From Hypericum androsaemum (lineage: Eukaryota > Streptophyta > Magnoliopsida > Malpighiales > Hypericaceae): a stretch of 64,000 bases of DNA. The notes under the pieces were generated by a model. That model was not told where the DNA came from. It was given only the letters and a program-made list of their open reading frames with translations, and did not search any database. The stretch is taken from NCBI GenBank assembly GCA_963995505.1, contig OZ023197.1, forward strand, positions 13,762,475 through 13,826,474. Direction: 5' to 3'. Each line of letters opens with the position of its first letter. Within the stretch, counting starts at the first letter, position 1. This document shows positions 11,121 to 22,207 of this stretch, in pieces. A program made the position numbers and the translations under genes.

Positions 11121-11361
11121 GAGCTTTTTTCTCTTTTTTCTTATTAATAAAGGTTCGTAAATATAAAAAAATCACTATCGAGCCAAAAAACTTGTATCAC
11201 AACAGCATAAAACGTTATAAATAACTAGGGAGTACATAGTTCAAACTAATAGTGTAAAAATTTACCAAAAAATATTCCCTTTCCACTCCGTGTCGTGGGC
11301 CTTTGCTCCTGCGAGGAGTGACGTGATGATTTTGGTTTAGTGCTTCTTGATGCTTTTTGAT

Positions 11362-11860
11362 TTAGAGGTGAGCAAATAGACTCGATCGGATCAAACCGAT
11401 TCGAACTATAATTACCAAAAACTATTTAAGAAAAAAATAGGAGATCCACATCAGAGCATTTGCTCATTGGTTCTAGGCCAGAACTAAACCAATTTTTTTG
11501 GTTTGGTCCGGACAAAAATACCCAAAAATTTAAAAAATAAATAAATATATAGACCAAACCAATTAGAATTTGACATTTAGATTTATTGTTCGGAGATGTC
11601 GATCACTCGTAAATTGTTTGTCATTATACTATGTGAGAAAAAATATATATTGTTTGTGTGATCTTGCTACACGTGGGCATTTTTATTCTTGTGTCAAAAT
11701 TTTTGGTTTGATCTGATTTTCTATGGTTCTTTTCAAAAAGATCTGTTCCAGATCTGAGAACTATTTTTTAAGCAAACAAAGAACCAATCCAGACCAATTT
11801 TTTTCTAGTTCGGGACTAAATTTTTTTATTTAAGTTCTTGGTTCTTTTGCTCACCCTTAA
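11362..11860. mobile_element. hAT-type MITE with GGTGAGCAAA termini
   Basis: The left end TTAGAGGTGAGCAAA and right end TTTGCTCACCCTTAA form imperfect inverted repeats about 500 bases apart. The interior repeats GAACCAA/TTGGTTC and CAGATCTG motifs in both orientations and has no coding frame. A clean 8-bp target duplication is not visible. Confidence 0.5.
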
Positions 11861-13080
11861 GTACTTATTTTATTAAACTTTAATTGGCCACCGGTTGGCT
11901 TTGCTTACCGTGCTTTATTTTATTTGTACTATGATTATCTCATCTTGGTTCGGACACTGCTGTAATTTTTTTCCTTTATAAATAAAGGTATCATTCATTG
12001 AAAAAATATTTATAATAGACGATTATATGTACTTTAGTAATGAATTTCTAACTTCTGATGGAGTAATAAAATATGCAACTTTGCCTTTTCTTATGGAGCA
12101 ACCTAAATAGTTTTAAAGAGAAAAGTTTATGTAGCACGTGTAATTTAGAAAAAAAAAATTTTGTAATTTGTGGTTTAAATATATAAAATCGGCAATAGAA
12201 GTTTGGAGTTTGACATTTTAGTAACTAACACATATATAAAATTGTTTAACTTAGAAAACTGAACTGGTATTTAACTTAATAAAATAAAATTATTAAACCT
12301 ATTCGATAACATAGGCAATTGAAAACCACTTTCAACCATCTAGACCTTAAAACAATGAATCACACAAGAGAGAATTAACATCACAAAGGTCAATAAATTG
12401 ATAAGCTATAGGATTACGTATGGTTATAAAGAGAGAATTAACATCACAAAGTTCAATAAATTGATAAGCTATAGGATTACGTATGGTTACAATGTTAATT
12501 TTTTAGGCACCCATCAAAAAAATTCACATGTATAATTGCATCTCATCTACCTCACTTCTACACTAAATAAAATTTTTGATTTATGAAAAGTATGAAACTT
12601 TTTTAATATGGTTAGTTGGTAAGGTTTGACAGGATTTAAACTCAATCCTAGATTTGCAGATAGGACCCAAATTCTACAATAAATTATACAGGTTGTTAAA
12701 GATTCAGACCGAGATCGTTAAAGTTCTGACGGTCAAATTTAAGATCTATATCATATCCATTGACTTATGAACTTAAAAATAACGGCAAATTATTATCAAG
12801 TTTCGTAAAATAGAATTCTCAGTTTCCTAACTACGGTACCGAAAAATAACTGTGGCAAAATTAAAACTGCAAGGACCAAAATCCCCATCGATTAAAAAAA
12901 TAAAAAATACAGTTTCTTCAACCTCTAAACATCAAAAATATCAAGAATACAAGAACATCTCAATTAATAATAAGAACACGTAATTAACTAAACACCCACA
13001 TCATCCAACTAAAAACCGAACAACATCCAATAATTAAACAAACAACCCTAATTTGAGTACATGGTCAAAATCAAACTAAT
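11861..13080. other. AT-rich intergenic stretch with a LINE-like tail
   Basis: Around 11,970-12,010 there is a CTTTATAAATAAAGGTATC plus A-rich tail resembling LINE 3' ends. The rest is AT-rich, non-coding DNA apart from the tandem duplication listed separately. Confidence 0.5.
12367..12492. repeat. 63-bp perfect-register tandem duplication
   Basis: The unit beginning AGAGAGAATTAACATCACAA and ending GTATGGTTA is present twice in direct tandem (12,367-12,429 and 12,430-12,492) with only a couple of mismatches. It looks like a recent slippage or repair duplication. Confidence 0.85.
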
Positions 13081-13083
13081 TAG

Positions 13084-13500
13084 CTAGGTACATCCAACTA
13101 ACCAAACCCCAGGGGAAGCGGGAGGGGAGTGCCGCCGGCATCGTCTGAGGAGGTGGAGGTGGAGGTGGAGGTGGAGGTGGAAGGGGAAGGGGAGTGCCGG
13201 CGCCGGCTGCTGCATCTGAGCTTTAGGCTGGAGCAGACCCCGCCGGAAGCATACGTGGCCGGTCCAGTCGAGGAGAGAAATGACGTCGTGACACTGGTCA
13301 AAGTCGGGGAGGCCGGGCAGGGGACGCTTGCCGAATTCGAGTCTGCCATCTCCAAGGACAGCTCCAAGGCCTGGTTGTTGTGGTACTTCACCGGCGGTGT
13401 TCCTCCTCAGACTGTCGGCGACGTACCTCCTCGGAGCTGGCGGTGGCGCGAATCTGAGAATCAATGTTTAGGACCGAGACCAGGACTGAAAAGATAGTAA
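13084..13500. other. GC-rich island with (GGAGGT)n microsatellite and unresolved open frames
   Basis: This block is much richer in G+C than its surroundings and is open in several frames on both strands (for example minus 13,098-13,391 and plus 13,129-13,497). A hexamer run GGAGGTGGAGGT lies at about 13,147-13,182 and would encode repeats in any frame. It could be the exon of a small gene or a captured gene fragment; I recognise no domain, and codon use cannot settle the strand. Confidence 0.35.
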
Positions 13501-13603
13501 ATAAATTCAAGGAGGAAGATGGAGCTATGGAGGAGCTCACATACGGAGGAAGAGGATGGTAAAAAACTATATTAATCCTCTTGAAAGGAAGGGTTATTGT
13601 GTG

Positions 13604-14055
13604 GGGTCTGGATTGGGCACGGAATGCTCAGATTCCGAACCGTTCGGAATGAAGACACGCGGGGACTTTTTTGCAAACGCGCTAAAATACGGGGACCAAA
13701 ATGAAAAAAACCATGCACAAACGCAGGCCGGATACAAATGCCATTATCACACAACTGTGCATGCCAATATCACATAACTGTGCATGCCACTATCACATAA
13801 CTGCGCATGCCAGTGTGACCTTTTTGCAAAAATGCTAAAATATGGGGGACCAAAATAAAAAAAACCACGCGCGCCATTATCATCAACGGGGACTTGCCAC
13901 TATCAAAAATACACATGCCATTATCACATAACTGCGCTTGCCATTATCACATAACTGCACTTGCCATTATCACATAACTGCGCTTGCCACTGCGGTCCCC
14001 TTTCACTCCAAACCGTACGGAATCGATTCCTTCACTCCGTGCTCAATCCAGACCC
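13604..14055. mobile_element. Mutator-like MITE with 9-bp target duplication and internal minisatellite
   Basis: The element starts GGGTCTGGATTGGGCACGGA and ends TCCGTGCTCAATCCAGACCC in inverted orientation. It is flanked on both sides by TATTGTGTG (13,595-13,603 and 14,056-14,064), a perfect 9-base duplication typical of Mutator-type insertion. Inside, a unit of about 24 bases (TGCCATTATCACATAACTGC) is repeated in two clusters (about 13,738-13,812 and 13,914-13,991). A block with GGGGACCAAAAT also occurs twice. Confidence 0.82.
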
Positions 14056-14199
14056 TATTGTGTGGCTTACATATATGCCAAAAATAAAGGAAGTCAGCAT
14101 CTACTAGAATATTCCTAGCCCCTATCCAAAAGGAATAAAAATTAATAATTATATCAGCCACCAAAAAATCGTCATCGGATCCTGTGCCCATCCATTATT

Positions 14200-16230
14200 G
14201 GGAAATTATTCCCTTTGCTCTCTCTCTCTCCCGAAGATCTCGGGTCTTGTCCTTTAGTCCGAGTGGGCTTCTCTTCATGTTGGGCCTGCTTCTTCTTTTC
14301 TTTTAATTGAGCCCAGGAGCCAAAAAGTGTAGCAGTTTCAACCTATTCTTCCTCTACTGAATTGATCCGATCACCTTCATTGTACTCTGAGAATTTTGAC
14401 ATCCCCCACAAGCTGGACTATGGATACTGAAGAGTCCAAGCTTGGAAACAAAAAATAGGAACAAAGAAGGTGCCAACGGCTTCGTCAGAATGTCTGCAAC
14501 TTGCCTGATAGCTGGAATATGGAATAATTTAATCAAACCATTCTGAATCTTCTCCCGGATGAGATGGCAATCAATTTCTATGTATTTTGTCTGCTCGTAA
14601 AAAACTGGATTCTCTGCAATGTATATAGCTGATTTGTTATCACAAAACACGGAAGCAGGAAGTGAGTGAGAAATCTTCAAGTCCCGTAATAGATAAACCA
14701 GCCATTGTATTTCTTTCCCAATGGAGGCCAATGCCCTGTATTCTGCCTCCGAGGAACTGGTTGAGATGGTTGTCTGCTTCTTTGATTTCCAAGAGACCAA
14801 AGAATCTCCCAAATACACACAATATCCCGTGGTAGATCTTCTAGTGTCCGGACAACCTGCCCAATCCGCATCACAAAAACCAGAGAGCTTTAACTCTGTC
14901 TCTGCTGAAAAGAATAACCCCAAACCTGGAAGCTTCTTTATGTAATGCAGTATTCTGTGAATTCCCTTGTTGTGCACAACTAATGGAGACTTCAGGAATT
15001 GGCTAAGCTGGTGTGTAGCATATCATATATCAGGTCTGGTATTTGTGAGGTAAAGGAGTTTCCCGATCAGCTTTCTATATTCAGTCTCATCATCAACTCG
15101 AGGAGAATCTGCATCTGCTCTCAACCTTAGATTATGTACCATTGGTGTTTTCATGGTCTTGTAATTCAAGAAACCAGCATCTTTCAAGATTTGAACAGCA
15201 TACTGCTTTTGACAAACATGAATCTCTGACTTCGTCCTGGCCACTTCCATTCCTAAGAAGAACTTGAGCTTACCAAAATCCTTTATTTTCAACCGATCAT
15301 CCAAGAACTTCTTTATATGCTAAATCTGGACAAAGTCATCACCTGCCACAATGATGTCGTTTACATAGACTAGTAGACAAGTCATTGAGCTTTCCTTATG
15401 CAGTATAAACATAGAAGTCTGACTTGGATTGAGAAAAGCCAAAAGACAACAATAAGGAGGACAATTTCTCAAACCATTGGCTGCTGGCCTGTTTGAGTCC
15501 ATAAAGCGATTTCTTCAACTTGCACACAATGTTTGATGAAGCAACACAACCAGGAGGAACCTGCAATATATACTTCCTCATGTAACTCTCCATGGAGAAA
15601 GGCATTATTAACATCGAGCTGCTCAAGGAACTAACCTTTCTTAGCAGCTATGGCAAGTATCATTCTCACTGTAGTCATCTTTACAACAGGAGAGAAAGTT
15701 TCTAAATAGTCAATGCCAAATTCTTGAGTGTACCCTTTGGCAACTAACTTGACTTTGTACCTCTCTATGCTTCCATCTGAAAGCCTTTTAATTTTATACA
15801 CTCATTGGCATCCAATTGCCTCCTTTCCAGCTGGTAAAGACACCAAATCTCATGTTCCATTAGAATCAAGAGCATTCAGTTCTGCTCTCATTGCCTCCCT
15901 TCAACAAGGCTTGTCATTCGCGTCCTCAAAAGTTTTTGGTTCTCTCTCACTATCAAGAGCTGTAAGAAAAGCTCTATGCAAAGCATCAAGGTGATCATAA
16001 CTCAAAACAGAGGAGATTGGATATAGTGTAGAGGAACCAGTTACTTGACCATTATTTGCTGAAGAAGATCGTTACTGCTGAAAAGGAGGAGGATGATGGA
16101 TATAGTCTTGAAGGTATGTGGGTTGTTGTCTAGCTCTATTGGACCTTCTAGGTGATGTGGGTTGTGGAGGTATAGGTTGTATTGGTGGTTCCTCAATTGG
16201 TTGTGGAGGTATAGCTCTATTGGTTTTGAC
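14200..16230 (-). mobile_element. 5'-truncated Ty1/copia retrotransposon (RT-RNase H-3' LTR part)
   Basis: The minus strand carries, from right to left, a copia pol C-terminal half. RT pieces include [13 protein letters not shown] and VYVNDIIVAGDD; the catalytic YVDD is YVND here. Then come KFFLGMEVARTKSEIHV and a long RNase H frame (14,354-14,977) with GFCDADWAGCPDTRRSTTGY, SSSEAEYRALA and CDNKSAIYIAENP. A purine tract GTGGGGGATG precedes a probable 3' LTR running left from about 14,399. Gag, protease and most of integrase are missing, and the frame is broken several times. This is a dead fragment. Confidence 0.85.
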
Positions 16231-17850
16231 AAGGACCACCACCGAGGAAGACGAGGGCGTTGAAGAAGGTCACGATCTCCTCGCCCAGGGTGTCGATTAC
16301 GGTTCTGGGTGTCGTCCCAATTGTTGGGTCTGATGGCGTTACGAACAAACCAAACACCGACGGAGACGATGGCGTTCGAGATGGTCACGGTTCTGGGTGT
16401 CGAACCATTTTTTGGTCTTTTGTAATTATTTCCATGTAATTATATCATTCGATTTTGGTCTGAACTGCGACCATTTTTTGCAGGTCTTTTTTAATGTATT
16501 TGACTGTTGGTGAACACCATTACATTTGTAGGTCTATTTGAATGCATTTGCTTGTTTTATGTTGCGATTATCAAGAACTCCGGATGTTATTGGTGTTTAA
16601 TTAATTGGGTATTTTTTATTTTTAAATGTGATATTTTTTAGTGTGTTTTTGGTTTTTTTAATGTTCTAAGGGTTGACAAGTGAGGATTTTTTTTATTTAT
16701 GGATAATTTGGTCCTTGCATGTAAAATTTCGTCGGACCGATACTAGAACCAGGAGCTTCAGAGTTCTATTTTAACAAACTAGGATGACGAAAAGAAGGAT
16801 TTTAAACCAGTAAAGACCTATTGGTGAATTCGTCAAATCCCATGAATCTGAGGATAATTTGTCCTAAAAATAATTTTAGTATTTTAATGTAAATAACTAA
16901 ATATTGTAAAATACGCTCATGCTACCTCCGCTTCAACATTCAATAATATATCCGGAGTTCAATCCTTGCAATTAAGAATTTTTATTTCCAATAAAAATAT
17001 GCGATAATTATAAAATACTAATGTTTAATTTCAAGTAAAAACGTTAGTGATCTTTCCATGTGAAAATTATAAGATTTAGGGAGAAAATAATATTTATATG
17101 TTAATCTAAATAGATCTAAGTATGGTCAAGTAAGATAAGGTCTAATTATGAGTTTATTGGTAGTGTTTGGGTCTTGATTTATATGAATCTTATCCAGACC
17201 AAAATCTAAACTTTAAAGTTCAACACATATCCTTATATTTATCCCACACCCAGCAGACCAGTAGAGTAAGATAAGGATTGGTCTGAATATTTTATGTCAT
17301 TCCTAAGTAAATACTACCCTTGCTAATTAATAAGATTAATGAAAAATCAAGAAATTTCATATTTTATGATTTTGATGAATTGGGAGTATTTTTAGTTTAG
17401 TTTATGTAGTTTAGTTGAAGAACTTGGAGATTTTAAATGCAATTACCTTCGGCTAATTGCTTTGAATTCTATATAGGGTCTCGGGTTATTATTATTATCT
17501 TAAGGTGTATAGAATTCGCTTAATAATAATACCGGGTACTCCTTCTCAAAAACGTTTTTCCACACAGGTTTTACCACTGCAGTATTTTACAGTGGTTTTG
17601 GCTGAAACCTCAAACTTGCATGAGATATCTACACTCTTTTAGTTTATGTAAATATTTATTAAAATCAATAAAATTTACCTATTAAAAAAGGTAGCAAAAC
17701 AATTGGAGGCTTGTATTTCTCAGTAGCATTTTTTGGGTAGGAATTTCCTAGTAGTAATTCGTGTGCATGTAATGTAGTGTATGTAAATTATTTTACACTT
17801 AGGATGCTAATTTTGAAAAGAACTATCAAGACTAAAGAATTATTAATTTT
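16231..17850. other. Intergenic stretch, mostly AT-rich
   Basis: 16,240-16,420 contains a partial direct repeat of TCACGGTTCTGGGTGTCG and ends with the decay of the copia fragment. From 16,430 on the DNA is AT-rich with no convincing coding frame, RNA or repeat border. Confidence 0.5.
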
Positions 17851-18480
17851 TGGGTAAATTGCCCTCCAGCCCAGCCCTACCTCAGCCCATCGCCGAAATG
17901 AAGCCACACCGGGCTTGCCGGGATTGAGGGATCTGAGCTGGGATTGATGGATCTTCGCCGAGATTCTAAGCATCTCCCAAATTCCCGTTTCTGATTGGTT
18001 AGAAGTTTACAGGAAGTGGGGTTCGCTCTCTTGCAGCAGCCTGAAACATTATCGTCGAGATCTCGCCGGGAACTTCGCCGGGATCGAGACACCCATAGTT
18101 TTCTGAGTCGAGGTCGGGAGTTTTTGATGCTCTGGCCACGGCGGAAGTTTCTGAGTCGAGGTCGAGAGTTTTTGCTCTTAACTGAGATTTGGGGGGAGGA
18201 TTAATGGTGGTAGTGGTGGTCGGAATGATTTTTGTTCTCCCGAAGGTGGCCGTTGGATTAAAAGGGCGCCAGGGACGGGGTCGGGGACAGAGACGGAGTC
18301 AGTTTGTAGACGACGAAGTGGAGCTCGAGGTGGCTTGAGTTTAGTTTGGTGGTGGCAGGAGACAGGTGGAAGGAGGTGTTTTTGTTTTTAGTTTTTTTTT
18401 TATTATAAGGATAAAATTGTCAATTTGAAATTATGATAACTGATGATATTAGCGGTAGACGATTGTAGTTACCCTACCCT
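17851..18480. repeat. GC-rich block bounded by weak inverted repeats, possible captured sequence
   Basis: A GC-rich interior (CGCCGGGA, GGTCGGGAGTTTT repeated at about 18,110 and 18,160) lies between AT-rich flanks that share GGGTAAATTGCC-like and GGGTAACTACA-like ends in inverted orientation. Open frames exist on both strands but I recognise none. This may be an old Mutator-like element with host sequence inside; the borders are weak. Confidence 0.3.
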
Positions 18481-18594
18481 TAATTTTTTATTAACAGTAT
18501 CGTTTATGCTATTTTGCCTGGTTGGACTGGGCCCAGCGACACCAATCTAATAACCAAAAAAAGGGCTCGGCCCGCGTGCCTTTTTTAAAAAAAT

Positions 18595-19235
18595 TTCTAG
18601 GAATGACTAAATTTCACTTGGGTGTTTCATTTTTTTACATGATTTCATTTTAGGTACATTTTAGTTTTTTCTAATAATGGCTAAATTTTATTTTGGTATC
18701 GAAATTTTTTACACAATTTCCTTCTCGTACATTTTAATTTTTTTCAAGTATGGCTAAACTTTATTTTGGTATTGAATATTTTTACGCAATTTTATTTTCC
18801 TACATTTTAATTATCGTTCAAGCATTATTTCAACGGCACATCAAGTTTTTCAAAGGAAAATCACAACGGCGCATCAATTTTAACGGCATATCAAGTTTTT
18901 CAACGGCAAAAATCACAACAGTACATCAATTTTTAACGAGAATTCAGGTTTTTCAACAGCTCATCAAAATTTTCAATGCACATCAAAAAATTTAACGGAA
19001 AATCAGATTTTTCAACAGCACATCAAAAATTTTCAACAGAACATCAACATCACAACGGCACATAATCATAACTGCATATCAATTTTCAAAAAGCCTAGCC
19101 GTAATTCAAACTCCAAACGAATCAAAAGTTATGGTACTTCAAAATTTTATAAGTTTAGTCCCAAAAATTAAAATTTTTTTGGCTAAAATAAAATTGCATA
19201 AAAATATTAGGTGCTAAATGAAATTTACCACTCCT
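18595..19235. repeat. Fold-back repeat with degenerate ACGGCACATCAA tandem core
   Basis: The left side (AATGACTAAATTTCAC) and right side (reversed, AGTGGTAAATTTCATTTAG) are imperfect inverted repeats. Direct repeats of a roughly 70-base block (GGCTAAATTTTATTTTGGTAT) are at the left. The centre holds many degenerate copies of CAACGGCACATCAA with CAAGTTTTTCAACGG. It has no coding capacity. Confidence 0.5.
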
Positions 19236-19910
19236 GAAGTATGTACTGCAGGGACCCTTCTGCCCGCACCCAATCGGCCCCCCTATTCTGCATCAAGCAA
19301 ATATATTATTTTAAATTCCAAATTTCTAATGTCAATTTATGTACAGATTTCATTAGGGTTTCGATTCTCGGGTATTTCAAAATCTACAGATCTATATATC
19401 CCTATCGATTTTGAAATACGGATATGAGCATGATCTAGGTCTAAGCTTGTTTAAAATCGACGAGTACTTCGAGTGTGGATTGATGTTTAATTGTCATCTC
19501 TAATTGCAAACTTGACTACCTATAAAAAATGCAAATGATTCTTTCTATTAAAAAAAATTAAATTTTAGAAAGTTCATTTGAAATACAAGATCTTTTCAAT
19601 ATCAACCTAATAATTTGTCACCAATGTAATCCAAAAATCAACAATTTGTTACCAAAGTAAAACAAGGTGAGAACATTTGAATTACGATATATCATTTGAA
19701 ACTTGGACTCCTGAAGTTGTAAATTTAAGTACACATTTCGTACTAAAGTACTAAATACCTTAAAATATTACGTCTCGTATGACCAAAATAATAAGAACTA
19801 ATAAATAGTCTCAATAATCCTAAAATAAAATAGTCATCCTATAACGTACTCTCCTCTTTAAATTGAACATGTAAAAAACATGTTCTAGGAACATATAAAA
19901 TAATAAGTAG
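19236..19910. other. Intergenic stretch, no gene seen
   Basis: AT-rich non-coding DNA between the fold-back repeat and the 3' end of the broken F-box gene. Confidence 0.5.
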
Positions 19911-21002
19911 CTAAAGAGGAGGAAAACTCCAAATAGATGGTGGTAAGAATCTGTATGTCTGAGGATTGAACTTGTAATGTTCATTAATACTTTGATCTTC
20001 CAAGCAAAACACGCCAATATCACGATGACCAACTCTTGGCATAGCGATTGGGTTGGAGTAGTCGTCAGTAAAGTAAATAGAGTTGGGTCTCAAAAGCTCT
20101 GAAATCTTCAAACTCGAAATAGCAGTGGAATAGTTGGTCCCCAAGAATAATGTATCTCCTTCTAAATCATTCACCTCCACCTTATTAACCAATGCTTTTG
20201 TCTCTTCATCAAATGTAATTTTGAATACCTTGAAACCAATCGTCTAGGTCAAGTAAACGTCTGCTTGTAGATCTCGGAACCTATTGATAAGAAACACTTC
20301 CCCTTTAGATGTCTCCACGAGATAAGACTTGAGAGTAGTTGTATCCGATGTCGTTACCAATGTCATCGGCGAGACCATGTTGATTTTTGGTGGCCAGTTT
20401 TGGATCATTGAGACAAAACGACACCATGTCGTTAAATTTTCTAACTACGTAAACTGAATTCTTATGAACAATGGCGTCTGCGTAGAGGGGCGGAGATGGA
20501 TAATCAATGTAAGCCCAACAATTACGAGCGACTTTGAAAATGGCTAATGTTGAAGCCGAAAAACATACCACCATGGTGAAATCATGCGGATGCAAACGAC
20601 ACTTGACCGGAGGAAGCTTATCAGAGAACAATATTTGTGGTAAGGATTGATCAAATTTATCAAATGATCCTTGTACTTCGTCAATTGTGCCTAGCCAACC
20701 AGGATAACATGATCCACAAAATCTTCTTTTGCCGTAAGGAACTTTCAGCTTTGCTCTCAAGAAACAAGACGCCTCACCTTGTCGTTGTATTTGTCCATGT
20801 CTCTTTTCAAAAATCCTTCTGGGGGCGTTCCTCTTTCCATGGTAGGTAATAATAGTAAAGGGATTGAGAGTCGCAACTCTTTGTGAGCATTGTAAGCAAA
20901 ATTCCAAGATTTGCACACTGCGGAGAAGCATAAGCGATCAACAATGTCCAACTCTTTCAAGATTTGGGAGAGAACTAATATTGGAAGATTGCACCAACTC
21001 AT
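19911..21002 (-). pseudogene. Broken F-box/DUF295 gene, inverted paralogue of the intact gene at 22.2 kb
   Basis: From the ATG at 21,002 the minus strand reads MSWCNLPILVLSQILKELD, an F-box start, followed by DRLCFSAVCKSWNFAYN. It then loses frame and resumes as FCGSCYPGWLGTIDEVQGS, PHDFTMVVCFSASTLAIF and CWAYIDYPSPPLYADAIVH. It breaks again and ends in a third open piece with GDTLFLGTNYSTAI and PSIWSFPPL. The order equals that of the intact copy. At least two frameshifts, plus the loss of about 30 residues seen in the other copy, make it non-functional. Its upstream 150 bases, including CTATATAGCCGGG, are also conserved in inverted orientation. Confidence 0.85.
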
Positions 21003-22207
21003 TGTCTTGGACTCGAAATATAAGATCTGAAAGAAGAACAAGTCACCTTAAAAAATTGTGTAATCTCATGCGATGTGTTACGTTGAATCTAAGCATCTCC
21101 CGGCTATATAGGCAACCTAGCTGCCCTTAATCATAATCCGGTTAGATTAAGGAATTACGTTTCTGGTCTTCGTCTCCTATCTAACTTCTATTACCAAATA
21201 TTAAAAAAAATCCAACGATATATACATAAACTAAAAAGGAATTGCTCAAGTAACTCCAGATAAATACAGAATGTAACAGCCCGGGGACTCCGATTTCGAG
21301 GTCAGTTGACTTGCACGTGATTTGATATTTTCATAACTTTCTTTAAATTTCGTGATCTTTGAGCATTTATTAGAGTTTCTAAATGTCATTAAATTTTACA
21401 AAATTTCTATTTAAGTTTTCTATAAATGAGAGACGTAACTATATGATTCACTAAAGGTTATGACTTGGAGGAGGAGTTTAGAAGATAGAAACTTCACGCT
21501 AGGTAAGATTATTTGATGAAGAGTTTAAAGATTTCCTCAAACAGCAGAATTTAGAAGATAGAAAAAGGAAGAGCAGAAATTAAAGCAATAGTTGTGACTT
21601 GGCGTGTCCGTGTTCAAAGGAGGAAATCAATGTTTTTTGGTAAACCTATTGTGTTTAGAATTGATAATTGTCTGAGTCCTAATTTAGGGGCCGTTTTGCT
21701 GATGATGAGAATAATTTGAGAGTAAAGACCTTTTTGAGAGTAAAGAGAAGACTGATTGTTTTTATCCTCTTACACATCAAACCTACTGTAAGGACAGGCT
21801 ATTATTCTTCTGTAATGTTGATTGCAATTGTGATATTGCAGTTTGGATTTACGACGACTCCATCGAATTCGTACCTGGAGTACTTTTATCCTCTTGCTCA
21901 TCAAACCTCTATTATAAATTATTCTTTTTTTCTTAGGTACTATTTTTAGCTATGACATCAGAAACTTGAGGGCTTTTGGGCGAAAAACTAGTTTAAACAT
22001 AATAGAAACGTAATATTGGGTAATAGAAGTTAGATAGGAGAAGAAGACCAGAAACGTGATTCCTTAAACTAACCGGATTATGATTAGGGGCAGCTTGGTT
22101 GGTAATATAGCCGGGCGATGCTTATATTAAACATAACACCACATGAGATTAGACAATTTTTTGCTGTAACTTGCTTTTCTTTCGGATCTTATTCCGAGTC
22201 CAAGACA
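21003..22207. other. Centre of the F-box inverted duplication: two divergent promoters and spacer
   Basis: The 5' regions of the two F-box copies face each other. Both contain GGTAATAGAAGTTAGATAGGA, ACCGGATTATGATTA and TATATAGCCGGG in opposite orientation (about 21,003-21,186 and 22,018-22,207). The unique spacer between them is AT-rich; near 21,715 a short direct repeat GAGAGTAAAGA occurs. No other gene is seen. Confidence 0.65.

Larger units (their letters stand above)
10276..11222. repeat. 486-bp tandem duplication carrying U6-like copies
   Basis: The sequence starting ACGAACATCGGGATCATAAA at 10,276 starts again at 10,762. Landmarks downstream (CTTCTCGTGG, the U6-like gene, the TTCAAA-T-run tail) all keep an offset of exactly 486 bases. 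Unit 1 is 10,276-10,761 and unit 2 is 10,762 to about 11,222. The two units differ by only a few substitutions and one short GAGCTTTTTT length change, so the duplication is recent relative to the U6 divergence. Confidence 0.85.

Noticed and set aside
13738..13991. CRISPR-like regularly spaced repeat
   Set aside because: The units are direct tandem copies without unique spacers, in a plant MITE.
15728..16388. Small open frames on both strands near 16 kb
   Set aside because: They fall in the degraded copia integrase/RT linker region and show retroelement-like sequence, not independent genes.
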